Notes under the pieces: model-generated
Database searches by the model: none
The model's input: the letters and a program-made list of their open reading frames with translations, nothing else
Told to the model about the DNA's origin: nothing
Shown: one piece after another, positions 34,519-42,839 of the stretch
Position numbering within the stretch: position 1 is the first letter of the stretch
How the letters are laid out: each line of letters begins with the position of its first letter
Made by a program: the position numbers and the translations under genes
Assembly: GCA_965263335.1 (NCBI GenBank)
Contig: CBDHHE010000001.1
Span: forward strand, 930,001-994,000
DNA: 64,000 nucleotides
Reading direction: 5' to 3'
From: Thermohalobaculum sp965263335
GTDB lineage: Bacteria; Pseudomonadota; Alphaproteobacteria; Rhodobacterales; Rhodobacteraceae

Positions 34519-35418
34519 ATGCGTATGGCCAAGGGCGAACACTCCTTCGACAGCGGCGTGCCGCACAGTTTCCTGACCACCAAGGAAGTTGCCGAACTGC
34601 TGCGCGTCAAAGAACGCAAGGTCTATGACATGGCGGCTGCCGGTGAGATTCCGCACCGGCGTGTCACGGGCAAGCTGCTCTTCCCACATGCGGAGATCAC
34701 GGCCTGGATCGAGGGCACGGGAACGCGGAATGCAAGCGCACGCCCTGCCGTGATTGTCGGATCCCACGACCCGCTCCTTGATTGGGCTGTCCGCGAGTCA
34801 GGCTGCGGACTGGCCACCCTCTATGATGGCAGCATGGACGGGCTCGACCGATTTGCGTCAGGCAACGCGATGCTCTCGGGACTGCACATTCCGGAAACAC
34901 ATGGATGGAACACCGAGACGGTGACCGCGCGCCAGATCGGCGGATGTGTGCTGATCAGTTGGGCGGAGCGGTCTCAAGGGGTGATTCTGGGCCGCGATGT
35001 CGAGAAGAAGGTGCACCGGTTCGCCGATGTTGCAGGCCGGCGCGTCGTGCTCCGCCAAACGGGCGCGGGATCGCGGGCGTTGTTCGACCGCCTCGCCGCG
35101 GCAGAGGGTCTCGACCCCACCGCCTTCGAGGCGGCGGCGAGCCCTGCCCGGACCGAAAGCGACGCGGCTGCGGCCATCGCAGCGGGCGACGCCGACGCGG
35201 CGATCGGGCTTGAATGCATGGCGCGTCAGTACCGTCTCGGCTTTCTGCCCCTCGTCACCGAGCGCTTCGACCTGCTGATCGACCGCCACGCCTATTTCAC
35301 AGAACCCGTGCAGAACCTTTTCCGTTTCGCGCACGGCGAGGCTTTCCGCAAGAAAGCCACCGCCCTTGGCGGATACGGAACCGAGACACTCGGGACCGTG
35401 CGCTGGCTCGGCCCCTAG
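34519..35418 (+). CDS. Helix-turn-helix plus periplasmic-binding-like (PF12727) regulator, probably of tungstate/molybdate uptake
   Basis: A 299-residue cytoplasmic protein. Residues 17-70 are an excisionase-type winged helix (FLTTKEVAELLRVKERKVYDMAAAGEIPHRRVTGKLLFP). Residues 75-295 form a PBP-like ligand domain of the kind fused to molybdate/tungstate sensors (VLISWAERSQGVILG, QTGAGSRALFDRL, DAAAAIAAGDADAAIGLECMARQ). It lies tail to tail with the tup operon, overlapping the TupA stop by 4 bases. I infer that it senses tungstate or molybdate and controls that transporter. The true start is uncertain: no Shine-Dalgarno is evident at 34519, and 34525 is another ATG. Confidence 0.75.
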   Translation: MRMAKGEHSFDSGVPHSFLTTKEVAELLRVKERKVYDMAAAGEIPHRRVTGKLLFPHAEITAWIEGTGTRNASARPAVIVGSHDPLLDWAVRESGCGLATLYDGSMDGLDRFASGNAMLSGLHIPETHGWNTETVTARQIGGCVLISWAERSQGVILGRDVEKKVHRFADVAGRRVVLRQTGAGSRALFDRLAAAEGLDPTAFEAAASPARTESDAAAAIAAGDADAAIGLECMARQYRLGFLPLVTERFDLLIDRHAYFTEPVQNLFRFAHGEAFRKKATALGGYGTETLGTVRWLGP

Positions 35419-36242
35419 GGCACAGCCGCGTTTGGGAAGAAAAGCTGTTGGCCATCGATTTGGAAGTCGGCGATGGCAGCCTGACCAGGCGCCGAAAGCA
35501 TCCAGTCGACGAACTGCTGACCCAACTCCGATTTCACCGATGGATGACGATCCTCGTTCACCAGGATTACGCCGTACTGGTTGAAGAGGCTCGGGTCCCC
35601 TTCGACCATGATCCGATGCGCACCCTTGTTGCGAAAAGCAGTCCACGTTGCCCGATCCGTCAGAATGTAGGCGCCAAGGCCGATCCCGGTGTTGAGCGTC
35701 GCTCCCATCCCCGAGCCGGTTTCCAGATACCACGTCCCGGATGATCGCTGTGCGTCTATGCCCGCCGCACGCCAGAGCCTGAGCTCGGCCTTGTGCGTGC
35801 CTGAATCATCGCCGCGAGAGGCAAACAGGGCGCTCCGGTCCGCGATGCGGGCCAAGGCAGACACGGCACTTGTCTGACCGGCCACCTCCGCCGGGTCGTT
35901 TGGCGGACCGACCAGCACGAAGTCGTTGTACATCAGATCATGACGCGCAACGCCATGCCCCTCGGCGACAAAATCGGCCTCCGCCTCCGTGTCGTGCACC
36001 AGCAGCACGTCGCCATCTCCGTTCGAGGCGTTTCGGATTGCCTGCCCCGTGCCCACAGCGACCACACGCGCATCGATGCCGGTCGCCGCCTCGAACAGGG
36101 GCAAGATGTGTTCGAAGAGCCCGGAATTCTGGGTCGACGTCGTCGATTGCACGATGATGAAACGATCGCTCGCCTGAGCACCGCTCAGCATTGCCGCAAC
36201 GAGGCAGGCCAGAAACGCACTGCGAGCGATACTGAGCGCCAT
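35415..36242 (-). CDS. tupA: Tungstate ABC transporter, periplasmic binding protein
   Basis: A 275-residue exported protein. The signal peptide covers residues 1-25 (AFLACLVAAMLSGAQAS). The mature part has the TupA-type oxyanion-binding sequence IIVQSTTSTQNSGLFEHILP, VAVGTGQAIRNA, DVLLVHDTEAE and the ATWYLETGSGMGATLN motif of tungstate/molybdate-binding proteins of the TupA family. It delivers tungstate to TupBC. The start at 36240-36242 gives a proper signal peptide. It is the last gene of a three-gene operon tupB-tupC-tupA. Confidence 0.9.
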   Translation of the reverse strand: MALSIARSAFLACLVAAMLSGAQASDRFIIVQSTTSTQNSGLFEHILPLFEAATGIDARVVAVGTGQAIRNASNGDGDVLLVHDTEAEADFVAEGHGVARHDLMYNDFVLVGPPNDPAEVAGQTSAVSALARIADRSALFASRGDDSGTHKAELRLWRAAGIDAQRSSGTWYLETGSGMGATLNTGIGLGAYILTDRATWTAFRNKGAHRIMVEGDPSLFNQYGVILVNEDRHPSVKSELGQQFVDWMLSAPGQAAIADFQIDGQQLFFPNAAVP

Positions 36243-36262
36243 TTTCGCTTTCCGTCCCAAGA

Positions 36263-37042
36263 TCAAGTTTCAGGCCTGTCCAGATAAAGCCTGCCCTCGA
36301 TCCAGGCACGCATCGGTTCAGAGCGGGGAGAGGCGAGGATTTGCCCGGCCGGTCCCTGTTCAGCCAGTCGCCCGCGGTGCAGAAACACCACGTCTTCGGC
36401 CAAACGGCGCGCCTGCCCGAGATCATGGGTGACAAGAACAAGCGTGACACCCTGCGCGTGGGCCGCGCGCAGCTGGTCCTCGATCGCCTTGGTCGATGCG
36501 GGATCGAGATTGGCTGTCGGCTCGTCCAGCAACAGGAGTTCGGGCGTGCAGGCCAGGGCGCGCGCGAGGGCGAGGCGCTGCTGCTCGCCTCCCGACAGCA
36601 CGCCCGCTGGTCGATGAGCGAGGTCTTCGAGACCCGCGCGTGCGAGCGCTTCTCGAATCCGGGCCCTGCGCTCGGCGCCGACAAAACCGCGCACACCGAG
36701 GGCAAACCTCAGATTGGCGGCGACCGACCGGCGCAGCATCACCGGTCGCTGGAAGACCATCGCTTGTGCCCGACGGGCGGCTCGGTCCATCGGACGCCCC
36801 TGCCAAAGGATCTCGCCGCCATCCGGACGGATCAGGCCGTGCAGCAGCCGCAGCAGCAGGCTCTTGCCCGCCCCGTTGGCACCCATGATCACGGTGCGGC
36901 GAGCCTTGCCAATGCGCAGATCGAGCTTGTCGATCAAGCGCTGGCCGCGCAGACCCAATATCAGACCGCGCGTCTCGAGGAGCGGCGGTATTGCCATCGC
37001 CGCAGGCCCCGAGGCGACCAGATGTGCGGTGCGCTCAGGCAT
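36263..37042 (-). CDS. tupC: Tungstate ABC transporter, ATPase subunit
   Basis: A 259-residue ABC ATPase. Walker A is GANGAGKS, the Q-loop is MVFQRPVML, the signature is LSGGEQQR, Walker B is LLLLDEPTANLD and the H-loop is VTHDLGQ. The operon context with tupA and tupB assigns tungstate. It overlaps the permease gene by 8 bases and precedes tupA by 20 bases. It is membrane-associated on the cytoplasmic side through TupB. Confidence 0.9.
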   Translation of the reverse strand: MPERTAHLVASGPAAMAIPPLLETRGLILGLRGQRLIDKLDLRIGKARRTVIMGANGAGKSLLLRLLHGLIRPDGGEILWQGRPMDRAARRAQAMVFQRPVMLRRSVAANLRFALGVRGFVGAERRARIREALARAGLEDLAHRPAGVLSGGEQQRLALARALACTPELLLLDEPTANLDPASTKAIEDQLRAAHAQGVTLVLVTHDLGQARRLAEDVVFLHRGRLAEQGPAGQILASPRSEPMRAWIEGRLYLDRPET

Positions 37043-37742
37043 AGGCGGCCCGTCGTGCGGTCGCCCGCAATCCCATCACCGCGGCGTTGACGGCGACCGC
37101 AAGCGCCAGCAGGACCAAACCCAGGGCGAGCGCCAGTTCGAGATTGCCGCGAGAGGTCTCCAGCGCGATGGTCGTCGTCATCACCCGGGTGACATGATTG
37201 ATGTTGCCGCCGACAATCAGTACCGCCCCCACCTCGGCAATCGCGCGTCCGAACCCGGCCAGTGCCACCGTGATCAGGCTGAACCGCGCATCCCACAGCA
37301 AAGCGCTGATCCGGTTGATCGGGCCAACGCCGAGCGAGGCGAACTGCTCAGCATATTCGTGGTTCAGGTCCTCGACCACCTGTCGCGTCAGTGCAGCGAT
37401 GATCGGTGTCACAAGCACCGACTGGGCGATGATCATGGCACTTGGCGTGTAGAGCAGGGCAAGGGGCCCAAGCGGACCCGACGCCGAGAGCATCAGATAC
37501 ACCGTCAGCCCAACAACGACCGGTGGCAGACCCATCAAGGTGTTGAGGATAACGACCACGCCAGCGCGTCCGGGAAACCGGAATGCGCCGGCAAGAGCGC
37601 CAAGCGGCAGTCCGATCACGCAGGAAATCACCAGCGCGCTGACGGAGACCTGAAGGGACAACAAGACAATGTCGCGCAGGTCCTGGTCACCCGAGGCGAT
37701 CAGGCCGACCGCTTCTCCAAGGATGCTTCCCAACTCCACCAT
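37035..37742 (-). CDS. tupB: Tungstate ABC transporter, permease subunit
   Basis: A 235-residue integral membrane protein of the BPD permease class. About five or six hydrophobic segments are seen (for example VSALVISCVIGLPLGALAGAFRF, MLSASGPLGPLALLY, VLVTPIIAALTRQVVED). The EAA-type loop is EQFASLGVGPINRISALLW. The start at 37740-37742 begins MVELGSILGE. It is the first gene of the tup operon, lying about 210 bases downstream of tRNA-Glu on the same strand. Confidence 0.9.
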   Translation of the reverse strand: MVELGSILGEAVGLIASGDQDLRDIVLLSLQVSVSALVISCVIGLPLGALAGAFRFPGRAGVVVILNTLMGLPPVVVGLTVYLMLSASGPLGPLALLYTPSAMIIAQSVLVTPIIAALTRQVVEDLNHEYAEQFASLGVGPINRISALLWDARFSLITVALAGFGRAIAEVGAVLIVGGNINHVTRVMTTTIALETSRGNLELALALGLVLLALAVAVNAAVMGLRATARRAAYA

Positions 37743-37954
37743 CTAGTACGTTCTCTCCATCATTTCGGAAGAAACGCATGAAAACAGCAGTAAGGCCAGT
37801 AGAAAGTCGCCCCGCCCGACAATGTGAGCGAAGGTTCTCGTATCGCCGCGCACCATGGACAGGTCGACCGAAAACCCGGTCAGCAGAGCGACCCATCCAT
37901 CGTGGCGTCTTCAACGCGCGGTGTGGAGGATCTGCTGGAGTGCAGGACAGGAGG

Positions 37955-38030
37955 TGGTACGCCCTACGGGACTCGAACCCGTGTTTTCGCCGTGAGAGGG
38001 CGATGTCCTGGACCGCTAGACGAAGGGCGC
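37955..38030 (-). tRNA. tRNA-Glu (anticodon CTC)
   Basis: On the minus strand the sequence begins GCGCCCTTCGTCTAGC and ends CGTACCA with encoded CCA. The 7-base acceptor stem pairs (one G-U), the anticodon stem CGCC/GGCG encloses the loop CTCTCAC with anticodon CTC, and the T-arm is CACGGGTTCGAGTCCCGT. The length is 76 nt. Confidence 0.95.
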
Positions 38031-38138
38031 GCCGGGCGTCGTATATGTGTCACGCAATCGGAATGCACAAGATGGGTCCAGCCCTTCCCGCACCGGCAAT
38101 TGATGCCTGCACGGACGCCACCGGGAGGAGGCGGCCAT

Positions 38139-38197
38139 CTGCGCTCAGCGAGCGCAGCAGGAGCGCAGATGCGCTCCGGGCCCGTGCTAGCACGGGC
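38139..38197. repeat. Three consecutive perfect hairpins between tdh and tRNA-Glu
   Basis: CTGCGCTC-AGC-GAGCGCAG (38139-38157), GGAGCGC-AGAT-GCGCTCC (38160-38177) and GCCCGTGC-TA-GCACGGGC (38180-38197) follow one another with only two-base gaps. They lie about 45 bases after the tdh stop and upstream of tRNA-Glu on the same strand. There is no T-run, so they are not textbook intrinsic terminators. They may stop readthrough from tdh or act as a mobile hairpin repeat. Confidence 0.6.
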
Positions 38198-38241
38198 ATG
38201 GCCGCACGGCACCCGGACCCGGTCCGCCGCGCCAGGATGGT

Positions 38242-39267
38242 CTATGTCCAGTCAAGAACCACTTTGCCCGAGTTGCCGGAGCGCATCGCCGCGAAGCCCT
38301 CATCGAACCGCTCGATTGGCAGGCGGTGCGTGATCAAGGGCGCAAGATCAAGACCGCCCTGCACGAAGGCGATCATCTTGTACCAGGTCTCGAAGATCTC
38401 CCGACCGTAGATGCCTTTCAGCGTCAGCATCTTGAAGATCACCTGATTCCAGTTGATCTCGAAGTCGGTGGGCGCGATGCCGAGGATCGCGATCTTCGCG
38501 CCATTGTTCATCTTGTCGATCATATCCCGCAATGCGGGTGCCGCACCCGACATCTCGAGACCGACATCGAAGCCTTCCGTCATGCCGATCCGGGACATGA
38601 CATCTGCCAAGTCCTCCCGCGACGCATCGACCACGGTCTGCACGCCGACTGCGCGGGCCAAATCGAGCCGCACGGGGTTGATGTCGGTGATCACGACCTT
38701 GCGCGCCCCGGAGCGCTGCGCGACGAGCGCGCCCATGATGCCGATCGGACCGGCGCCCGTGACGAGCACATCCTCGCCAATCATGTCGAAGCTGAGCGCC
38801 GTGTGCACCGCATTTCCGAACGGATCAAAGATCGCCGCGATCTCGTCGGGAATGTCGTCGGGGATCGGGACGACATTGGCCTCGGGGATACAGACATACT
38901 CGGCGAACGATCCCGGACGGTGAACGCCCACCCCGAGGGTGTTGCGGCACAGATGCCCCCTGCCCGCCCGGCAATTGCGACAGGTGCCGCAGGTCACGTG
39001 CCCTTCGCCGGAGACCCGCTGACCCACCTGGAACCTCGTGGCTGCACTGCCCGTGTCCGCGATCTCGCCGCAAAACTCGTGGCCGACGACCATGGGTACA
39101 GGTACCGTGCTGGCGGCAAAGGCGTCCCAGTTCCAGATATGAACGTCCGTGCCGCAGATCGCCGACTTCTTCACCCGGATCAACACATCGTTCGGACCGG
39201 GCTCGGGCACCGGCACTGTCTGCATCCAAAGGCCGGGCTCGGGACGTGCCTTGACGAGCGCCGTCAT
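38242..39267 (-). CDS. tdh: L-threonine 3-dehydrogenase
   Basis: A 341-residue zinc-dependent medium-chain dehydrogenase, exactly the E. coli Tdh length when started at the ATG 39265-39267 (MTALVKARPEPGLWM). It has the catalytic zinc segment AICGTDVHIWNWD, GHEFCGE, the four structural cysteines in HVTCGTCRNCRAGRGHLCRN, the NAD motif GAGPIG, and the family-specific FDPFGNAVHTALSFD. It oxidises threonine to 2-amino-3-ketobutyrate, which Kbl then cleaves. It is the last gene of kbl-VOC-tdh, starting 8 bases after the VOC stop. Confidence 0.96.
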   Translation of the reverse strand: MTALVKARPEPGLWMQTVPVPEPGPNDVLIRVKKSAICGTDVHIWNWDAFAASTVPVPMVVGHEFCGEIADTGSAATRFQVGQRVSGEGHVTCGTCRNCRAGRGHLCRNTLGVGVHRPGSFAEYVCIPEANVVPIPDDIPDEIAAIFDPFGNAVHTALSFDMIGEDVLVTGAGPIGIMGALVAQRSGARKVVITDINPVRLDLARAVGVQTVVDASREDLADVMSRIGMTEGFDVGLEMSGAAPALRDMIDKMNNGAKIAILGIAPTDFEINWNQVIFKMLTLKGIYGREIFETWYKMIAFVQGGLDLAPLITHRLPIERFDEGFAAMRSGNSGKVVLDWT

Positions 39268-39275
39268 CTCATTGC

Positions 39276-39686
39276 TCACGTCAGCCCCCATATGCGCGGC
39301 TCGGCAAACTCCAGACTGTTGCCCGCCGGATCACGAAAGTAGATCGATCGACCACCCTGCGGCCATTCCAGCTCCACCTCGATATCAACGCCAGCCGCCT
39401 CAAGCCGGGCACGCCAGTCATCGATTTCATCGGCACTCGCCCGGAAACAGACATGCCCGGGACCGTGCGCGCCGTGGCCGGGAATCGGAAGCTCACCCGG
39501 ATAGGGCTGATCGGCGGTTTCAGCCGGATCGAAAATCAGCAGCACGGCATCACCGCACCGAAAGAACACATGCCGTCCGGGGCGACGGATCACAATATCC
39601 ATGCCCAGCACCTCGACATAGAAGCGCTCGGCCGCCTCGAGATCGTCGGCATAGAGCGCGGCTTCGAGAAGACCCGAGGGCTTCAT
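39276..39686 (-). CDS. VOC family (glyoxalase/bleomycin-resistance fold) protein
   Basis: A 136-residue two-module VOC protein: LLEAALYADDLEAAERFYVEVLGMDIV opens it, and the metal-site strands include HVCFRASADEIDDW and IYFRDPAGNSLEFAE. It begins 4 bases inside kbl and ends 8 bases before tdh, so it is co-translated with the threonine degradation enzymes. VOC proteins are glyoxalases, isomerases or oxygenases. Here it may remove a reactive ketone such as methylglyoxal formed when 2-amino-3-ketobutyrate decomposes to aminoacetone. That function is inferred. Confidence 0.85.
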   Translation of the reverse strand: MKPSGLLEAALYADDLEAAERFYVEVLGMDIVIRRPGRHVFFRCGDAVLLIFDPAETADQPYPGELPIPGHGAHGPGHVCFRASADEIDDWRARLEAAGVDIEVELEWPQGGRSIYFRDPAGNSLEFAEPRIWGLT

Positions 39687-40873
39687 GGCAAAACACCGAG
39701 TTCTCGACCCACCTCGATGAACGCACCCACACAGCGGTCGACGTCACCCGGTTGATGGGCCGCAGACATCTGCGTCCGAATCCGGGCTTGACCCTGCGGC
39801 ACGACGGGGAACGAGAAGCCCACCACATAGACACCTTTCTCTAGCATCCGCTCCGCCATGCGCGCGGCCAGGGCCGCATCCCCGAGCATCACGGGGATGA
39901 TCGGGTGTCCTTGCCCCGCAAGCGTGAAACCGGCGTCGGTCATGCGCGCACGAAACCGCATGGCGTTGCCCGCCAGCCTCCTGCGCATCTCATCCCCGTC
40001 CTCGATCAGGTCGAACACTCTGAGGGTCGTTGCTGCAATCACGGGCGCGAGCGTGTTCGAGAACAGATAGGGCCTCGACCGCTGCCTCAGCCAGTCGACA
40101 ACTTCACGCCGCGCGGCGGTGAAGCCGCCCGATGCGCCGCCGAGTGCCTTGCCGAGCGTCGATGTCAGGATGTCGATCCGCCCCTCGACGCCGCAGTGTT
40201 CGGGCGTGCCCCGCCCGTGTGCGCCGATGAAACCGGTCGCGTGGCTGTCATCGACCATGACCATCGCGTCATACCGTTCGGCGAGATCGCAGATCCCCGC
40301 GAGATTCGCGATGATACCGTCCATCGAGAACACGCCGTCTGTCGCGATCAGCCGGAACCTTGCATCAGAGGTCTCCCGCAGGCAGCGCTCGAGATCGGCC
40401 ATGTCATTGTTGGCGTATCTGAGGCGGCGGGCCTTGCAGAGCCTCACACCATCGATGATCGAGGCGTGATTGAGGGCATCCGAGATGATCGCGTCCTCGG
40501 GACCGAGCAAGGTCTCGAACAGGCCGGCGTTCGCATCGAAGCACGAAGAGTAGAGGATCGCGTCCTCCATGCCCAGAAAGCCCGCGATCCGCGCCTCCAG
40601 CGCCTTGTGCTCCTCCTGCGTGCCACAAATGAAGCGCACCGACGCCATGCCGTAGCCATAGCGATCCAGGGCCTGTTTGGCGCAGTCGGCCAGCACTGCG
40701 TTGTCGGCAAGTCCGAGATAGTTGTTGGCGCAGAAGTTCAGCACCTCGCCGCCTGCACGGGTGCGAATGGCACCCGCCTGCTTCGAGGTGATCACACGCT
40801 CGTGCTTGTAGAGGCCCGCCGAGCGCAGGTCATCGAGCTCGCGTGTGAGATGGTCCGTGAAAGTGTTCGCCAT
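39683..40873 (-). CDS. kbl: Glycine C-acetyltransferase (2-amino-3-ketobutyrate CoA ligase)
   Basis: A 396-residue alpha-oxoamine synthase. It shows the FCANNYLGLADN opening, FICGTQEEHKALE, DDSHATGFIGAHGRGTPEH and the PLP lysine in TSTLGKALGG, then the C-terminal HPIIPVMLGD. It cleaves 2-amino-3-ketobutyrate with CoA to glycine and acetyl-CoA. It is the first gene of the kbl-VOC-tdh operon. The ATG at 40871-40873 begins MANTFTDHLTRELDDL. Confidence 0.96.
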   Translation of the reverse strand: MANTFTDHLTRELDDLRSAGLYKHERVITSKQAGAIRTRAGGEVLNFCANNYLGLADNAVLADCAKQALDRYGYGMASVRFICGTQEEHKALEARIAGFLGMEDAILYSSCFDANAGLFETLLGPEDAIISDALNHASIIDGVRLCKARRLRYANNDMADLERCLRETSDARFRLIATDGVFSMDGIIANLAGICDLAERYDAMVMVDDSHATGFIGAHGRGTPEHCGVEGRIDILTSTLGKALGGASGGFTAARREVVDWLRQRSRPYLFSNTLAPVIAATTLRVFDLIEDGDEMRRRLAGNAMRFRARMTDAGFTLAGQGHPIIPVMLGDAALAARMAERMLEKGVYVVGFSFPVVPQGQARIRTQMSAAHQPGDVDRCVGAFIEVGRELGVLP

Positions 40874-41054
40874 GTTCCGCTGACCGCATTCTGCGGGAGA
40901 TCACAGTCACCCGCGACTCTAATTCGGATGAGATCGTTACCACGGGGGCGGCGCAAACTCTGCCTGAATCCGACACAATCAGCGACGATCTTCCGGCTCC
41001 AGTCTCGGGTGAAATGGGCGGCGTCAAACGTCGCTCTGGGTGCGGGAGAAAACC

Positions 41055-41720
41055 GTGGATCGCAAGCTGTGTGCCCTGGCGGGTGTGGTCATGCTGGGGA
41101 TGATGTCTCCGGCCCCTGCGAGCGGTGCGACGCTGGTCGACACGAGCCCCGAGGCGCTCGGAGTTGGCGCGATATCGACGATCGCCGTGAACGGGCGGGA
41201 CTCGCAGAACTTCGTGACAAGCTTCTCGCTCTCCGAGACGACGCGTCTCACGGGGATCGATTCCTACTCGAGCCAGTTCTTTGGGTCACTTGGCGATCCG
41301 GCGACGGTGCGCATCTTCAGCGACGCCAACGGCGCGCCCCTCGATCCGGTCTTCGCGCTCGACACCCGGATCTCCGCGTACGACGGTGAAGGCGGCGCAG
41401 GCATCTACAGGCGCCGGCACGCAGCCTTCGAGCATGTGCTGAGCGCGGGAACCTATTGGATCGGGCTCTCGGGCGCCGATCAGTTCTTCACACAGCTTCT
41501 GATAGACGACACCGCGCTCACGCGGCGCACGGCCATCATGGTCGGCACGCAACTCTCGCAAATCCTGCCAGAGCGCAACGACTACGATCAGGCGTCAATC
41601 CGCCTCTTCGGCGACGTCACCGCCGTGCCGCTGCCCGGTGGGCTGGCACTTCTGCTGACGGCGCTGACGCTCGGCTGCGGCGGGATTGCGGTGGTACGCA
41701 AGCGCTCCCGACAGGCCTGA
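41055..41720 (+). CDS. Exported protein with a VPLPA-CTERM-like sorting signal
   Basis: A 221-residue protein. The N-terminal signal peptide runs to about residue 27 (LAGVVMLGMMSPAPASGA). The C-terminus ends with VPLPGG, a hydrophobic stretch and a basic tail (VVRKRSRQA), the arrangement of VPLPA/PEP-CTERM proteins sorted by an exosortase-like system and linked to exopolysaccharide production. The body is a beta-rich domain of unknown function. I start at the GTG 41055 because GGGAG lies seven bases ahead. No exosortase gene is in the window. Confidence 0.72.
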   Translation: MDRKLCALAGVVMLGMMSPAPASGATLVDTSPEALGVGAISTIAVNGRDSQNFVTSFSLSETTRLTGIDSYSSQFFGSLGDPATVRIFSDANGAPLDPVFALDTRISAYDGEGGAGIYRRRHAAFEHVLSAGTYWIGLSGADQFFTQLLIDDTALTRRTAIMVGTQLSQILPERNDYDQASIRLFGDVTAVPLPGGLALLLTALTLGCGGIAVVRKRSRQA

Positions 41721-41733
41721 CCGTGCAGGCCGT

Positions 41734-41850
41734 CTAGCGGGCGCACGCCACGCAAATCAGGACCGTCGGATCCAGGCCGAGCCGCCGTGGCGCAATCGCC
41801 TCGCCACAAATCGTGCACCAGCACGACCCTTCTCGTTCACTGCACGTCAT
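41734..41850 (-). CDS. 38-residue zinc-finger mini-protein or fragment, homologous to the TraR/DksA gene at 42826
   Basis: An intact frame from ATG 41848-41850 to TAG, encoding 38 residues with CTIC and CVAC pairs about 17 residues apart. The block WCTICGEAIAPRRLGLDPTV matches WCQNCGEAIAPRRLELDPTV of the full-length protein 1 kb away, at both protein and DNA level. It may be a duplicated 3' fragment or a functional microprotein. No Shine-Dalgarno is visible, which favours a fragment. Confidence 0.5.
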   Translation of the reverse strand: MTCSEREGSCWCTICGEAIAPRRLGLDPTVLICVACAR

Positions 41851-41897
41851 GCAAAGTTCGGCGCGCGAGCGCGATGAACTGCGACTAGGAGGGGATC

Positions 41898-42839
41898 ATG
41901 ATCTCTGGACCGGAACAGGTTGGGCAAGGTGGAAGCTGGGACGGCACCAGCATCCTCGAGGGCGGTGCCGAGGTCGACAACCTCGAGTCCAGCATGGACT
42001 TCGCAGAGCACCAGCGCATCGTGTTCGAGGCTCGCCATCTGCTGGCCAGCTTTTCGCAAGGCGCGGCGGTCAAGTGGGGAACGGGCAAGGGCGATGCGGA
42101 ATGCATCGTGGCCTTCGATGACCTCAAAAAGTGCTACGAAGACACCAACTCGAAACACAAGCTGACGATCACCAAGGGCATTCATCAGCCCAAAACCAAC
42201 CCCCACATGCAGTTGACGCTGCACGAGAAGGGCAAGATCGACAAGGGCCGGAAGTTCCATCTGGACGTTGCAGCCACGTTGTTGAGATCCGATCTGAGCG
42301 GAGAAGAGCCGCATTCCTTCATCTGGAAGCCCGTCAAGTTCACGTATGTCGACAATCAAAAGCATCACTCCTGGCCGGAAAATGCCTCGGCCCAGATCTG
42401 GAAAGAAACCTGGGCAAACGTGATCAGCGGACCGAACCGGCAACGGCGCAACTCGATCTCGCTCGCCTCACACGATGAGCGGCTGGCGGAGCTTGAGGAA
42501 CGCCGCGCCGCCGAGGAGCAAGCGCGCGCAGAAGAAGTCGCCGCCCGCAAGCGCGCATTGGAGGAAGCCAACCGAAAGGCCGGGGAAGCGAAGCTGGCCG
42601 AAGAGCGGCGCCGCGCGGCTGAGGAGGCGCGTCGCAAGCGTGATGAGGCGGCCCATGCGCGTGGTCAGCAGCGCGCGGCGATTCTCAAGGCTTTCACAGC
42701 TCAGAACATGACATTCGCCAAGATCCTCAAACGCGAGAAGGAGGCTCTGTTCGAGGGCGGCGAAGTGGTCGTCAAAGACAAGAACGGCAGGAAGGGTGGC
42801 AAGCTGGTCTTCGACGGCGAGAAGATCACTCTCGGTTGA
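41898..42839 (+). CDS. Uncharacterised protein with a long basic coiled coil
   Basis: A 313-residue protein with no recognised family. Residues 1-185 look globular: DFAEHQRIVFEARHLLASFSQG, HKLTITKGIHQPKTNPHMQ, FHLDVAATLLRSDLSGEE. Residues 190-270 are an alanine/arginine/glutamate-rich coiled coil (RRAAEEQARAEEVAARKRALEE). The last 45 residues include EGGEVVVKDKNGRKGGKLVFDG. No signal peptide is present. It ends 14 bases inside the convergent TraR/DksA gene. Insertion between two related zinc-finger sequences suggests it arrived separately. I cannot assign a function. Confidence 0.7.
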   Translation: MISGPEQVGQGGSWDGTSILEGGAEVDNLESSMDFAEHQRIVFEARHLLASFSQGAAVKWGTGKGDAECIVAFDDLKKCYEDTNSKHKLTITKGIHQPKTNPHMQLTLHEKGKIDKGRKFHLDVAATLLRSDLSGEEPHSFIWKPVKFTYVDNQKHHSWPENASAQIWKETWANVISGPNRQRRNSISLASHDERLAELEERRAAEEQARAEEVAARKRALEEANRKAGEAKLAEERRRAAEEARRKRDEAAHARGQQRAAILKAFTAQNMTFAKILKREKEALFEGGEVVVKDKNGRKGGKLVFDGEKITLG

